Positions 1-8,801 of a stretch of 64,000 nucleotides of DNA are shown piece by piece. Both the position numbers and the translations under genes were made by a program. The stretch is from NCBI RefSeq assembly GCF_026000375.1, contig NZ_AP026708.1, positions 3,339,864 to 3,403,863 on the forward strand. Direction: 5' to 3'. The notes beneath the pieces were generated by a model that saw nothing but the letters and a program-made list of their open reading frames with translations, searched no databases and was not told where the DNA came from. Origin of the DNA: Pseudodesulfovibrio portus. Its GTDB lineage: Bacteria > Desulfobacterota > Desulfovibrionia > Desulfovibrionales > Desulfovibrionaceae. Position 1 is the first letter of the stretch. Each line of letters begins with the position of its first letter.

Positions 1-219
1 GACGCGGCCGAACTGGCCCTGGAAGCCATCAAGAAGCTGTCCGCCGACGTCGGCATTCCTTCCGGCCTGGTCGAGCTCGGCAAGCGCTATGGCAAGGATG
101 TCAAGGCCAAGGACATCGCTACCATGACCGGCAACGCCCAGAAGGACGCCTGCGGTTTCACCAATCCCCGTTGTCCCACCGACGACGACGTCACCGCCAT
201 CTACACGGCCGCCCTGTAA
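1..219 (+). CDS. adh: Iron-containing alcohol dehydrogenase, C-terminal 72 residues (partial)
   Basis: Only the 3' end of the gene is in the window; the frame is open from base 1 to the TAA at 217-219. The visible tail has an alpha-helical end followed by GNAQKDACGFTNPR and a CPTDDDV segment, which is the usual C-terminus of group III Fe-dependent alcohol dehydrogenases. Known family role: NAD-dependent interconversion of ethanol and acetaldehyde in the cytoplasm. Its position directly before hdrC-hdrB-hdrA-flxDCBA matches the adh-hdr-flx arrangement described for Desulfovibrio vulgaris, which supports an ethanol dehydrogenase. The active-site and metal ligands lie outside the window, so substrate cannot be judged here. 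Confidence 0.82.
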   Translation, partial: DAAELALEAIKKLSADVGIPSGLVELGKRYGKDVKAKDIATMTGNAQKDACGFTNPRCPTDDDVTAIYTAAL

Positions 220-230
220 GCAGAAGAACG

Positions 231-256
231 ACCGGGGAGGGCATGCCTTCCCCGGT
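231..256. terminator. GC-rich hairpin between adh and hdrC
   Basis: Twelve-base arms (accggggagggc and gccttccccggt, one G-T pair) meet almost directly. No uridine run follows, so this is more likely a partial terminator or mRNA processing/stability hairpin that lowers hdr-flx expression relative to adh than a full stop. Confidence 0.5.
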
Positions 257-317
257 CCTTGTTCCGGTGTGATTCGGACCATCCCGGCGTCCAACTTTCA
301 AACGACACGGACATTAC

Positions 318-878
318 ATGACCACGGTATTACTCAATAAATCCTACGACGCGGACTTTGTCGGCCAAGTGGAAAAGGAAAGCGAGCAGAATCTGTCCCT
401 CTGCTATCAATGCGGGAATTGCACGGCGGGATGCCCCTATTCCTCCTTTTACGACTACCCCGTCAGCCAGATCGTCCGTCTCACCCAAACAGGTCAGCGG
501 GAAACGGTCCTCTCTTCCAGGGCCCTGTGGCTGTGCGCCTCCTGCGAGTCCTGCACCACGCGATGCCCCAACAACATCGACGTGGCCCGGGTCATGGACG
601 TTCTGCGGCACATGGCGCGCCGGGCCGGGCACAAGCCCGAGCCCGAGATCAAGATTTTCTGGGACACCTTCCTGAACTCCGTCGAGAAGCACGGCCGTGT
701 TTTCGAGATGGGGCTCATGGCGAAATACATCGTCAAGACCGGGCGCGTCATGACCGATGCCGACCTGGGCATGGATCTTCTGCCCAAGGGCAAGTTGAGC
801 TTCAGGGCGCATGACATCGTCGGCAAGCAGAACGTGGCCGATATTTTCAAACGCTTTAATAAGGAGCGTGAATCGTGA
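318..878 (+). CDS. hdrC: Heterodisulfide reductase subunit C-like 2x[4Fe-4S] protein
   Basis: 186 residues. Two CxxCxxCxxxCP motifs are visible (Cys29/32/35/39 and Cys73/76/79/83), each able to hold one [4Fe-4S] cluster. This is the HdrC plan: a small cytoplasmic electron wire that passes electrons from HdrA to HdrB. It opens the hdrC-hdrB-hdrA-flxD-flxC-flxB-flxA run. The end overlaps the start of hdrB by four bases, so the two are probably translationally coupled. The soluble C-terminal half lacks membrane segments, which separates it from membrane-bound HdrE/DsrMK-type partners. The assignment rests on the cysteine spacing, length and the diagnostic gene order. Confidence 0.9.
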   Translation: MTTVLLNKSYDADFVGQVEKESEQNLSLCYQCGNCTAGCPYSSFYDYPVSQIVRLTQTGQRETVLSSRALWLCASCESCTTRCPNNIDVARVMDVLRHMARRAGHKPEPEIKIFWDTFLNSVEKHGRVFEMGLMAKYIVKTGRVMTDADLGMDLLPKGKLSFRAHDIVGKQNVADIFKRFNKERES

Positions 879-1765
879 GTCCCACCTACGCCTACTACCC
901 CGGCTGTTCCGGGTTGGGAACCTCCGCAGAGTATGATCGATCCACGCGCGCGGTCTGCAAGACGCTGGGCATCGAGTTGGTGGACATCCCGGACTGGAGT
1001 TGTTGCGGCTCGACCCCTGCGCATACGGTGGACCATGCCTTGTCCTGCGCTCTTTCGGCCCGCAATATCGGCCAGGCGGAGAAATTGGACGTGGAGGGGA
1101 TCATCACTCCCTGTCCCAGCTGCCTGACCAATCTCAAGACGGCCAGCCACCGCATGCGCAACCCGGAGTTCAAGGCCCGGGTTGAAAAGCTGCTTGACGA
1201 ACCCGTCGAGAACCGGTTGCCCGTCATGTCCGTCCTCCAGGTCCTGTTCGAGCAGGTCGGCCCCCGGCGGATAGCCGACCGGGTTACCGAGTCCCTGTCG
1301 GGACTCCGCCTGGCCCCGTACTACGGCTGCATCATGAACCGGCCCCCCGAGATCATGGATTTCGACGACTGCGAAAATCCCATTGCCATGGACCGGTTGA
1401 TGGCCGCCCTGGGCGCGGACATCGCTCCCTTCCCGCTGAAGGTCGAGTGCTGCGGCGCGTCGTTCGGCGTGGCCCGCAAGGGCATGGTCATGAAGCTTTC
1501 CGGCAAGCTGCTGGACGCCGCCGAGGACGTGCGGGCCGACGCCATGGTCACTGCCTGTCCCCTGTGCCAGATGAATCTGGATCTGCGGCAGAAGCAGATC
1601 AACGCGGCCAACAACGCACGGCACAACATGCCGGTGTTCTACTACACGCAGCTCATCGGCAAGGCCCTCGGGCTGGGTGAAGACAGCCTGATGCTGGACA
1701 ATCTGATTGTTCGCCCGGTCGGTGCGTTTCGCAAAATGGAAGAAGTGCGGCGGTCCGCTTCCTGA
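875..1765 (+). CDS. hdrB: Heterodisulfide reductase subunit B-like protein (two CCG domains)
   Basis: 296 residues from a GTG start at 875, preceded by aaggag at 861-866; the start overlaps the hdrC stop. Two CCG-type cysteine modules are seen: Cys43-Cys44 with Cys80/Cys83, and Cys192-Cys193 with Cys228/Cys231. In HdrB such modules bind non-cubane [4Fe-4S] clusters that reduce a disulfide. In methanogens the substrate is CoM-S-S-CoB; sulfate reducers lack it, and the proposed partner is the DsrC trisulfide or disulfide (published inference for the Flx-Hdr complex, not visible here). All eight expected cysteines are present, so the subunit should be active. Confidence 0.91.
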   Translation: MSPTYAYYPGCSGLGTSAEYDRSTRAVCKTLGIELVDIPDWSCCGSTPAHTVDHALSCALSARNIGQAEKLDVEGIITPCPSCLTNLKTASHRMRNPEFKARVEKLLDEPVENRLPVMSVLQVLFEQVGPRRIADRVTESLSGLRLAPYYGCIMNRPPEIMDFDDCENPIAMDRLMAALGADIAPFPLKVECCGASFGVARKGMVMKLSGKLLDAAEDVRADAMVTACPLCQMNLDLRQKQINAANNARHNMPVFYYTQLIGKALGLGEDSLMLDNLIVRPVGAFRKMEEVRRSAS

Positions 1766-1794
1766 AGCGGTCAACAGCAAGGAGCATCAGTAGC

Positions 1795-3771
1795 ATGAAA
1801 ATAGGTGTTTTTGTTTGTCATTGCGGGAGCAACATCGCTGGAACCGTGGATGTGGCGAGGGTGGCCGAAGAGGCGCGCAAGCTGCCTGACGTGGCTTTTG
1901 CCAGCGACACGATGTACGCCTGCTCCGAACCGGGGCAGGAGGGCATCATCGAGGCCATCCGCGAGCACAATCTCGACGGTGTGGTGGTGGCATCGTGCAC
2001 CCCGCGCATGCACGAGCCCACGTTCCGCCGCACGGTGGAGCGCGCCGGTCTCAACCGGTACATGTTCGAGATGGCCAACATCCGCGAGCATGTCTCCTGG
2101 ATCGGCAAGGATATCGAGGCCAACACCGGAAAGGCGATCGACCTGGTGGCCATGGCGGTTGCCAAGCTGACCCATGACAAGCGCCTTACCGCGAAAAAAT
2201 TCAGCATCAACAAGCGGGTCATGGTCATTGGCGGCGGCGTGGCCGGCATCCAGGCCGCCCTCGATTGCGCCGACGGCGGCCTGGAGGTCGTGCTGGTGGA
2301 GAAAACCCCGTCCATCGGCGGGAAGATGTCCAAGCTGGACAAGACCTTTCCCACCATCGACTGTTCGAGCTGCATTCTCGGCCCCAAGATGGTCGACGTC
2401 GCCCAGCACCCGAACATCACGCTCTACGCCAACGCCGAGGTGGCCGGGGTCCAGGGCTATGTGGGCAACTTCGAGGTGTCGGTGAACCGGAAGGCCACCT
2501 ACGTGGACTGGGAGGCATGTACCGGCTGCGGCCAGTGCATGGAGAAGTGCCCGAGCAAGAAGTCCCGGGACGTGTTCAACGAGGATATCGGGACCACCAC
2601 AGCCATCAACATTCCTTTTCCCCAGGCCATTCCCAAGAAGGCCTCCATCAACCCTGAATTCTGCATGAAGCTCACCAAGGGCAAGTGCGGAGTCTGCGAA
2701 AAAATCTGTCCCACCAAAGCGATTCGATTCGACCAAACGGATGCAGAGGCAGTCGAGAACGTGGGCGCCATCGTGGTGGCCACCGGATTCGACCTGTTCG
2801 ACCATACCCGTTACGGGGAGTACGGGGGCGGCCGTTATACCGACGTAATCACCTCTATCCAATACGAACGGCTGCTCTCGGCTTCCGGTCCTACCGGCGG
2901 GCACATCAAGCGCCCGTCGGACGGCAAGGAGCCGGAAAACGTGGTCTTCATCCAGTGTGTCGGGTCCAGGGACAAGAGCATCGGCCGCCCGTATTGCTCG
3001 GGTTTCTGCTGCATGTACACGGCAAAGCAGGCCATCCTCACCAAGGATCACCTGCCCGAGTCGCAGTCCTACGTCTTCTACATGGACATCCGCGCTCCGG
3101 GAAAACTCTACGACGAGTTCACACGCCGCGCCATGGAGGAGTACGGGGCCAGGTACATCAGGGGCCGCGTGTCCATGATCTATCCCAAGGGCGACCGTTA
3201 CGTGGTGCGCGGGGCGGACACGCTCATGGGCGCCGCCGTGGAGGTCGAGGCCGACCTGGTCGTCCTGGCCGTGGGCGCGGAGTCCGCCAAGGGAGCTCCC
3301 CAACTGGCCGAGAAACTCCGCATCTCCTACGACACATACGGCTTCTACATGGAAAGCCATCCGAAACTGCGTCCGGTCGAGACCAATACGGCGGGCGTGT
3401 ATCTGGCGGGCGCCTGCCAGGGGCCCAAGGACATCCCTTCCTCGGTTGGGCAGGGGAGCGCGGCGGCCGCCAAGGTGCTGGCGCTCTTTTCCAAGGATCA
3501 ACTGGAGAGCGATCCCCAGATATCGGAAGTGGACATCAAGCGGTGCGTGGGCTGCGGCAAGTGTATCGAGACCTGCCCCTTCACCGCCATCGAACTGACC
3601 GAATTCAGGGGACAGCCCAAGGCCAAGGTCATCGAGACCGTCTGCCAGGGTTGCGGCAACTGCACCACCACCTGCCCGCAGGGGGCCATTCAATTGCAGC
3701 ATTTCACAGACAATCAGATTCTCGCGGAGGTCAACGTCTTATGTCAGCAGACGCTACCGAATTACGGATAG
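1795..3771 (+). CDS. hdrA: Heterodisulfide reductase subunit A-like electron-bifurcating flavoprotein
   Basis: 658 residues. The N-terminal part (about 1-135) carries conserved cysteines (VCHCG, ASCTPR). A FAD Rossmann motif GGGVAG is at about 146-151, followed by a CSSCILG segment. Ferredoxin-type clusters appear in the middle (CTGCGQCMEKCP, and CGVCEKICP) and two more at the C-terminus (about 584-597 and 620-633). This is the bacterial HdrA layout. Its FAD is the site of flavin-based electron bifurcation in HdrABC-Mvh; here the electron donor would be NADH through FlxABCD, with ferredoxin and the HdrB disulfide as acceptors. The end overlaps flxD by 31 bases. Confidence 0.93.
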   Translation: MKIGVFVCHCGSNIAGTVDVARVAEEARKLPDVAFASDTMYACSEPGQEGIIEAIREHNLDGVVVASCTPRMHEPTFRRTVERAGLNRYMFEMANIREHVSWIGKDIEANTGKAIDLVAMAVAKLTHDKRLTAKKFSINKRVMVIGGGVAGIQAALDCADGGLEVVLVEKTPSIGGKMSKLDKTFPTIDCSSCILGPKMVDVAQHPNITLYANAEVAGVQGYVGNFEVSVNRKATYVDWEACTGCGQCMEKCPSKKSRDVFNEDIGTTTAINIPFPQAIPKKASINPEFCMKLTKGKCGVCEKICPTKAIRFDQTDAEAVENVGAIVVATGFDLFDHTRYGEYGGGRYTDVITSIQYERLLSASGPTGGHIKRPSDGKEPENVVFIQCVGSRDKSIGRPYCSGFCCMYTAKQAILTKDHLPESQSYVFYMDIRAPGKLYDEFTRRAMEEYGARYIRGRVSMIYPKGDRYVVRGADTLMGAAVEVEADLVVLAVGAESAKGAPQLAEKLRISYDTYGFYMESHPKLRPVETNTAGVYLAGACQGPKDIPSSVGQGSAAAAKVLALFSKDQLESDPQISEVDIKRCVGCGKCIETCPFTAIELTEFRGQPKAKVIETVCQGCGNCTTTCPQGAIQLQHFTDNQILAEVNVLCQQTLPNYG

Positions 3772-4202
3772 TCGGCTTTCTCTGCAACTGGTGCTCTTAC
3801 GGCGGTGCCGATACCGCCGGCGTCGGACGATTCCAGCAACCCACGGATCTTCGCATCATCAGGGTTCCCTGTTCCGGCCGCATCGACCCGCTTTTCGTGG
3901 TCAAGAGCCTGATCGAAGGGGCGGACGGCGTGCTGGTTTCCGGCTGCCACCCCCGTGATTGCCACTACAGCGAGGGGAACTACTACGCCCGTCGTCGGCT
4001 GGAGGTGCTCAAGCGCTTCCTGCCCATACTCGGCATCGATCCCCGGCGGTTTGAATACACATGGGTCTCCGCCTCCGAAGGGCAGAAATGGAAGACCGTG
4101 GTGTCGAAGTTCACGGAGCACATTCACGAGCTTGGTCCCGCACCCAGGTTGGACAGTGAGGCGTGCGCCCAGGCCGCAGCCATTGCCCTCCAGGGTCTCT
4201 AG
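3741..4202 (+). CDS. flxD: FlxD, MvhD-like [2Fe-2S] linker subunit
   Basis: 153 residues from the ATG at 3741, which lies inside the 3' end of hdrA. The protein has the MvhD-family pattern FLCNWCSYGGAD near the N-terminus, a PCSGR motif, and GCHPRDCHY in the middle, the cysteines that hold the MvhD [2Fe-2S] cluster. MvhD passes electrons from a dehydrogenase module into HdrA; in Flx-Hdr it joins FlxABC to HdrA. The long overlap with hdrA and the 25-base gap to flxC argue for co-translation and a fixed subunit ratio. Confidence 0.9.
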   Translation: MSADATELRIVGFLCNWCSYGGADTAGVGRFQQPTDLRIIRVPCSGRIDPLFVVKSLIEGADGVLVSGCHPRDCHYSEGNYYARRRLEVLKRFLPILGIDPRRFEYTWVSASEGQKWKTVVSKFTEHIHELGPAPRLDSEACAQAAAIALQGL

Positions 4203-4227
4203 CCAGGTATTTTAACGGAGTAACTCA

Positions 4228-5181
4228 ATGCATTATTTGGAAGAATTGAAGCAGAAGATCAAGGACAGGCTCCCTGAGCTTGACGTGGTCATCGGCTGGG
4301 AGCAGGGCTTTGACCCCCTGCGCGCCACCCCTCTGTTCATGAAGACCCCGGAGGACGTCGACAGGCTGATCGCGGGCCCGCTGTGCGTGCACAACCTCGC
4401 CACGCACCTGACGGGCCTCAAGGGGCGGAAGGTCGGCATCATCGTCAAGGGATGCGACAGCCGCACCGTGGTGGAACTGCTTCAGGAGAAGCTCATCGAC
4501 CGCGGGGACGTGGTCGTGTTCGGCATTCCCTGTTCCGGCGTGGTCTCGGTCAGGAAGATCGGCCGGGAGCTCGGCACGCTGGACTATGTGGAGAGCGTGG
4601 ATTTGTCCGGGGACACGGTGAAGGTGACCAGCGAGGGCATGGAACATTCCTTTGCCCTGGCGGACGTTGCCGCCGACAAGTGTGGCCGTTGCCAATACCG
4701 GAGCCCGCTCCTTTCCGACGTGATGGTGGGCGAGATTCCCGATGAATCCGCCACCGACGACTACAGCGATGTCGCGGAATTCGAGAAGCTGTCGCTGGAG
4801 GAACGGCGGGGCCACTGGCTCAATGCCATGGACCGTTGCGTCCGCTGCTATGCCTGCCGGAACGCATGCCCCATGTGCGTCTGCCGCGACCACTGCGTTG
4901 CCCAGAGCCGCGATCCCCATTGGATGACCCAGGAGGACACGGTCCAGAACAAGCTGCTCTTCCAGATCATTCACACCATGCACCTGGCCGGGCGGTGCAC
5001 CGAGTGCGGCGAATGCGAGCGATCCTGCCCCATGTCCATTCCGCTGCTCCTGCTCAGGCGCAAGATGAACAAGGAAATCAATGATCTCTTCGACTACCGG
5101 GCCGGGACCTGCGTGGACGACATTCCCCCGCTGCAGTCCTTCAAGATCGAAGAGGAAAATATCACGGAGAGAGGCTGGTAA
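4228..5181 (+). CDS. flxC: FlxC, iron-sulfur subunit of the NADH-oxidising module
   Basis: 317 residues. The first half contains an IIVKGCDSRT segment and an IPCSG motif. The second half has a cysteine-dense stretch (CVRCYACRNACPMCVCRDHC) followed by CTECGECERSCP, so at least two [4Fe-4S] clusters are likely. By position and cysteine content this is FlxC, one of two ferredoxin-like subunits that carry electrons from FlxA towards FlxD-HdrA. The stop codon overlaps the flxB start by one base. The exact cluster number cannot be read from sequence alone. Confidence 0.86.
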   Translation: MHYLEELKQKIKDRLPELDVVIGWEQGFDPLRATPLFMKTPEDVDRLIAGPLCVHNLATHLTGLKGRKVGIIVKGCDSRTVVELLQEKLIDRGDVVVFGIPCSGVVSVRKIGRELGTLDYVESVDLSGDTVKVTSEGMEHSFALADVAADKCGRCQYRSPLLSDVMVGEIPDESATDDYSDVAEFEKLSLEERRGHWLNAMDRCVRCYACRNACPMCVCRDHCVAQSRDPHWMTQEDTVQNKLLFQIIHTMHLAGRCTECGECERSCPMSIPLLLLRRKMNKEINDLFDYRAGTCVDDIPPLQSFKIEEENITERGW

Positions 5182-6239
5182 TGGTTGCCAAATTCCTTGC
5201 TTACAATGAACTCGATTCCTGGTTGGCAAAGATGGCGGAACAATACCGCACCATCGTGCCCCGGCGTGAAGGGGATGCCGTGCTCTTCGGCCCCTATTGC
5301 GAGTCCGCATCCGTGGAGTTGCGGGTCCGGCCCACCCAGTCGCCCAAGAACGCGGTCTTCCCGCAGTGCGAGGCGCTGCTCACTTACAAATACAACAAGA
5401 ATCCCGAGGAACCCGGTCGCGTTGAGGTCGAGGTGAACGAGCATCTGGATGGAACGCCCACCGTGGTTGTCGGCGGTCGGCCCTGCGATGCCGCCGGATT
5501 CAACGTGATAGACAGGGTGTACGACACCGACCGGGTCAGGGACCTGAACTACCTTACCCGCCGTGAAGCGACCCTTTTCATATCCATGACCTGCGCGAAG
5601 CCCGCCACCACCTGTTTCTGCAATTGGGTCGGTGGCGGGCCCGCCTCCCCTTCGGGGTCGGACGTGCTCATGACCCCCATTGCCGACGGCTACGTGTTCG
5701 AAGCCGTTACCGAAAGGGGAGAGGGGCTCATCAAGGCCGATCTCATCGACGCTTCGGATGCGCAGGTCGAGGACGCCCGGGCGGTCAAGGAAGCGGCCGA
5801 AGCCGCCATGGGCGACCCCGTGGACCCGTCCGCGGCCCGTGAAAAGTTGCTGGAGCACTTCGACGACGTCGAATTCTGGGAAGCCGAGGCAGGCAAGTGC
5901 ATCAGCTGCGGCACCTGCACCTACCTGTGCCCCACCTGCTACTGCTTCAACATCTCCGACGAGAAGTTCGGGCACGAGGGCGTCAGGCTGCGCACGTGGG
6001 ACTACTGCATGTCCAGCCTCTTTACCCAGGAAGCCAGCGGCCACAATCCCCGGCCGACCAAGGCACACCGTCTCAAGAATCGCGTGGGGCACAAGTTCAG
6101 CTACTACCCGTCCCTGCATGACGGCAACATCGCCTGCTGCGGGTGCGGACGCTGCATCAAGAGTTGTCCGGCCTCGGTGGACATCAGAGCCGTCGTGCTG
6201 AACGCGATCGCCGCACCGGCCCCCCAACCGGAAAGTTAA
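5181..6239 (+). CDS. flxB: FlxB, iron-sulfur subunit (AsrA-like)
   Basis: 352 residues. The C-terminal third holds two ferredoxin motifs, CISCGTCTYLCPTCYCF and CCGCGRCIKSCP. The N-terminal part resembles the substrate-free half of AsrA/hydrogenase beta-type proteins, with GGRPCDAAGFNVID and MTCAKPATTCFC. In the Flx module FlxB pairs with the flavin subunit FlxA much as AsrA pairs with AsrB, taking electrons from reduced flavin. It begins one base into the flxC stop and is followed after 21 bases by flxA. Family assignment is strong; the precise electron path is inferred from the published Flx-Hdr model. Confidence 0.86.
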   Translation: MVAKFLAYNELDSWLAKMAEQYRTIVPRREGDAVLFGPYCESASVELRVRPTQSPKNAVFPQCEALLTYKYNKNPEEPGRVEVEVNEHLDGTPTVVVGGRPCDAAGFNVIDRVYDTDRVRDLNYLTRREATLFISMTCAKPATTCFCNWVGGGPASPSGSDVLMTPIADGYVFEAVTERGEGLIKADLIDASDAQVEDARAVKEAAEAAMGDPVDPSAAREKLLEHFDDVEFWEAEAGKCISCGTCTYLCPTCYCFNISDEKFGHEGVRLRTWDYCMSSLFTQEASGHNPRPTKAHRLKNRVGHKFSYYPSLHDGNIACCGCGRCIKSCPASVDIRAVVLNAIAAPAPQPES

Positions 6240-6260
6240 GCCATTGAACAGGAATCGAAT

Positions 6261-7097
6261 ATGACGAACATGCCAAATCCCTATCTTCCCTCGGTGGCCA
6301 CCATCATCGAGACCGTCCAGGAAACGCCGAACATCAAGACGTTTCGCGTGGTCCTGAACAGCGAAGAGGAAATGAAAAACTTCACCTTCCATCCCGGCCA
6401 GGTGGGCCAGCTTTCGGTCTTCGGAACGGGCGAATCCACCTTTGTCATCAATTCGCCGCCCACGCGCATGGACTACCTGCAGTTCAGCGTCATGCGGGCA
6501 GGCGAGGTCACGGCCAAGCTCCATTCCCTGTCGGCGGGCGACCAGATCGGCGTCCGAGCCCCCCTCGGCAACTGGTTTCCCTACGAGGAACTCAAGGGCA
6601 AGGACATCGTGTTCGTGGGCGGCGGCATCGGCATGGCTCCCTTGAGGACTCTCCTGCTGTTCATGCTCGACAACCGCGCCGACTACGGAAACATCTCCGT
6701 GCTCTACGGCGCCCGGTCCCCGCAGGACATGGCTTTTCAGTACGAGCTGCCGGAGTGGCTGGAACGGGACGACCTGAACACCGTGCTGACCATCGACGCC
6801 GAGGCGGACGGTTGGGAGCACAGGGTGGGGCTGATCCCCAATGTCCTTCTGGATATGGCGCCGTCCGCCGACAACACCGTGGCCGTGACCTGCGGCCCGC
6901 CGATCATGATCAAGTTCACCCTGGAGGCGTTGCTCAAGCTCGGCTTCAAGGACAACCAGATACTCACCACCCTGGAAAAACGGATGAAGTGCGGCGTCGG
7001 CTTGTGCGGACGGTGCAACATCGGCGGCAGCTACGTCTGCGTGGACGGGCCGGTGTACACCTACGAGCAGCTGAAGGCGCTTCCCAACGAATTGTAG
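6261..7097 (+). CDS. flxA: FlxA, FAD/NAD(H)-binding oxidoreductase subunit
   Basis: 278 residues of the ferredoxin-NADP reductase/PyrK class. A flavin-binding beta-barrel occupies roughly 1-110, with FVINSPPTRMDYLQFSV as the FAD-contacting region. The nucleotide-binding Rossmann part starts with VGGGIGMAPLRTLL. The C-terminus has a PyrK-type [2Fe-2S] motif, CGVGLCGRCNIGGSYVC. This subunit should oxidise NADH and hand electrons to FlxB. It closes the hdr-flx operon and is followed by a strong hairpin. Similar proteins (AsrB, PyrK) share these domains, but the neighbours make FlxA the clear call. Confidence 0.9.
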   Translation: MTNMPNPYLPSVATIIETVQETPNIKTFRVVLNSEEEMKNFTFHPGQVGQLSVFGTGESTFVINSPPTRMDYLQFSVMRAGEVTAKLHSLSAGDQIGVRAPLGNWFPYEELKGKDIVFVGGGIGMAPLRTLLLFMLDNRADYGNISVLYGARSPQDMAFQYELPEWLERDDLNTVLTIDAEADGWEHRVGLIPNVLLDMAPSADNTVAVTCGPPIMIKFTLEALLKLGFKDNQILTTLEKRMKCGVGLCGRCNIGGSYVCVDGPVYTYEQLKALPNEL

Positions 7098-7109
7098 ACG
7101 GCAACAGGC

Positions 7110-7134
7110 GGGGCGGTCCGCATCGGACCGCCCC
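7110..7134 (+). terminator. Hairpin after flxA
   Basis: A perfect 11-bp stem (ggggcggtccg / cggaccgcccc) with a three-base loop follows the flxA stop by 12 bases. Only a short tttt run occurs about 13 bases later, so termination may be partial. Confidence 0.65.
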
Positions 7135-7171
7135 CCGATTCGGCAACTTTTGGCCTTACCGGAGGACTGAC

Positions 7172-7663
7172 ATGGCTCATTTTTTCCATGCCAATGAAAT
7201 AGCGAACATCGCCATCAAGATAGAGCGGAGGGGACGCGAGTTCTACCTGCAGGCCGTTGACAGGGCCGAGACCCCCCGGGTCAAGGAGATGTTCAAACAC
7301 CTCGCCGAAGAAGAGGCCAAGCATGAGGGCATTTTCCGGAGCATGCTGGCCCGTCTGGGCAAGGTGGGGGTGCCCCCCTGGGCCACTCAGGACGAGTACA
7401 TGCAGTACATCGAGGCGCTCATCGAATCGCACATGCTGTTCAACAGTCTGGGGCAGAAGTTCCTGGAGCGGGCGGAGAGCGAAAAGGAAGTCATCGAGGC
7501 GGCTATGGGTTTTGAAAAGGATACCATGCTCTTCTTCCTCGAGATGGAGGAACTGGTGCCCAGTTCGGAAAAGTACGCGGTTCATCAATGCTACGAGGAA
7601 GAACGCAAGCATCTCAGAGAGTTGAGCAGGGCCAGCGCACAACTGGAGGCGGACGCGGCCTAG
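7172..7663 (+). CDS. Ferritin-like diiron protein, rubrerythrin erythrin-domain type
   Basis: 163 residues from the ATG at 7172, preceded by ggagga at 7161-7166. It has the four-helix ferritin-like pattern with two ExxH diiron half-sites (EEAKH near 47-51 and EERKH near the C-terminus) plus further glutamates (ERRGREFY). No C-terminal rubredoxin CxxC domain is present, so it is an erythrin-only protein. Known relatives reduce hydrogen peroxide or handle iron in anaerobes; without the rubredoxin part it would need an external electron donor. It lies just after the flxA hairpin and may be expressed by read-through. Metal content and activity are inference. Confidence 0.8.
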   Translation: MAHFFHANEIANIAIKIERRGREFYLQAVDRAETPRVKEMFKHLAEEEAKHEGIFRSMLARLGKVGVPPWATQDEYMQYIEALIESHMLFNSLGQKFLERAESEKEVIEAAMGFEKDTMLFFLEMEELVPSSEKYAVHQCYEEERKHLRELSRASAQLEADAA

Positions 7664-7760
7664 TCCGGCAGATGAAGGAATTTCGATTTGATTCTCCCGG
7701 GAGGCTTCGGGCCGCCAGTGCGCCCCGGAGCGCCCCCCGCGAGAAATCGAACCATAGTTT

Positions 7761-7840
7761 GACGCCTTCTAACCTTCCGAAGTCCCTGTCCCGGATGGAT
7801 CGGCCGTCCGGGGCAGGGCACACCCCCGGAGGGTGGCGTC
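7761..7840 (+). promoter_or_regulatory. Structured 5' leader upstream of the TrfA-like gene
   Basis: An outer stem gacgcc (7761-7766) / ggcgtc (7835-7840) encloses a 12-bp stem (7784-7795 with 7807-7818, one G-T pair) and a 5-bp stem (7821-7825 with 7831-7835; G7835 can join only one of the two helices). The arrangement resembles a multi-branch RNA fold such as a riboswitch or protein-binding leader. I do not recognise a named class. No uridine run follows, so any control would be on translation or stability. Confidence 0.4.
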
Positions 7841-7927
7841 ATCGGCAATGGCGGATCGCACGGACGGCTGGTTGCCTCCGTAGGCGGACAGGAAGACAAC
7901 CCGTAGCGGCACGATCAGGAGGCCAGG

Positions 7928-8791
7928 ATGTTTGACTATGCACATGGAAGCGATTCCAACGGCGCGTTTGTTTCGCTCAATTCCTATACCGCCGGGGAAA
8001 CCGGATTCCTGGACGTGCCCAGGCCCCGCAAGGAGTTCCGCCAGCAGAAACTCGGCATCTATTTGCTCTCCGACCTCTTTTCCGCCTCGTTCATGGGCAA
8101 GTCCCATTTCGTCAAGGACAGGCAGCTCGTGGACCTTGCCCGGGACAAGCGCGTGTCCTTTACCGGCGAGACCTTTGACCAATGGGACCTGGACGTCCTG
8201 CTTTATTGTGCCATGCGTACCGTCACCAATCGGGACAGCCAGGGGAAAATACAGGTGAACCCCGCCGATGTGCTGCGTGAGACGGGGCTGCGCAATTTCG
8301 ATGAGAACCGGGACCGGGTCTACGCCAGCCTGTTCCGCCTCCATACCGGTTCGCTGCTTATCGAGGGCAAGGGATACCGCTACATGACCCGCCTCATCGA
8401 CCGCGTTCTGCTCGACCAGAGCAAGGAATGCTGCCTCGTGGAGGTGAACGGCGATGTGGTGAATTCCCTCCGCAACGAATGCAACCTGCGTCTGGCCGTG
8501 GAAAGTAGATTTTCCATGAAGCGCTCCGGTCTGGCCAAGTGGCTCCACGGTGCGGTCCTTGTCTTCAAGGGCGGCTTCAAGGCCGACATCGGCAGCCTGC
8601 ATTCCCTGTGCGGCGCAAGCAACCGCACCCGTCATCTTTTCCCGCACATGCTGGGCAAGGCCCTGGCCTCCCTGGAAGAGGCCGGTGTGATCACATCCTG
8701 GCATATCGAAGGGCGGAAGCTCATGGTGTTGCCGGGAAGCCGGCAAATGATCGAGACCGCCTGCGGTTTCATCCCCTCCGGCACAGTCTGA
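7928..8791 (+). CDS. TrfA-like replication-initiator homologue (winged-helix DNA-binding protein)
   Basis: 287 residues. The order of segments follows plasmid RK2 TrfA: SDLFSASFMGK, then RVSFTGETFDQWDLDVLL (compare the VKITYTGVELR-type segment of TrfA), and a C-terminal half of the form KWLHGAVLVFKGGF, then ASNRTRHLFPHMLGKALASL, then EAGVITSW, like the second winged helix of TrfA. I judge this by eye. TrfA binds iterons at oriV and recruits helicase. Here the gene sits on what looks like a chromosome, 10 bases before nadB, with no iterons nearby, so it may be a plasmid relic or a repurposed regulator. The start is the first ATG after aggaggcc; a structured leader lies just upstream. Confidence 0.68.
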   Translation: MFDYAHGSDSNGAFVSLNSYTAGETGFLDVPRPRKEFRQQKLGIYLLSDLFSASFMGKSHFVKDRQLVDLARDKRVSFTGETFDQWDLDVLLYCAMRTVTNRDSQGKIQVNPADVLRETGLRNFDENRDRVYASLFRLHTGSLLIEGKGYRYMTRLIDRVLLDQSKECCLVEVNGDVVNSLRNECNLRLAVESRFSMKRSGLAKWLHGAVLVFKGGFKADIGSLHSLCGASNRTRHLFPHMLGKALASLEEAGVITSWHIEGRKLMVLPGSRQMIETACGFIPSGTV

Positions 8792-8801
8792 GCCCATCTG
8801 C

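Noticed and set aside
7664..7927. Iterons for the TrfA-like protein
   Set aside because: Short words such as cggat and cggac recur, but no 15-20-base direct repeats are present.
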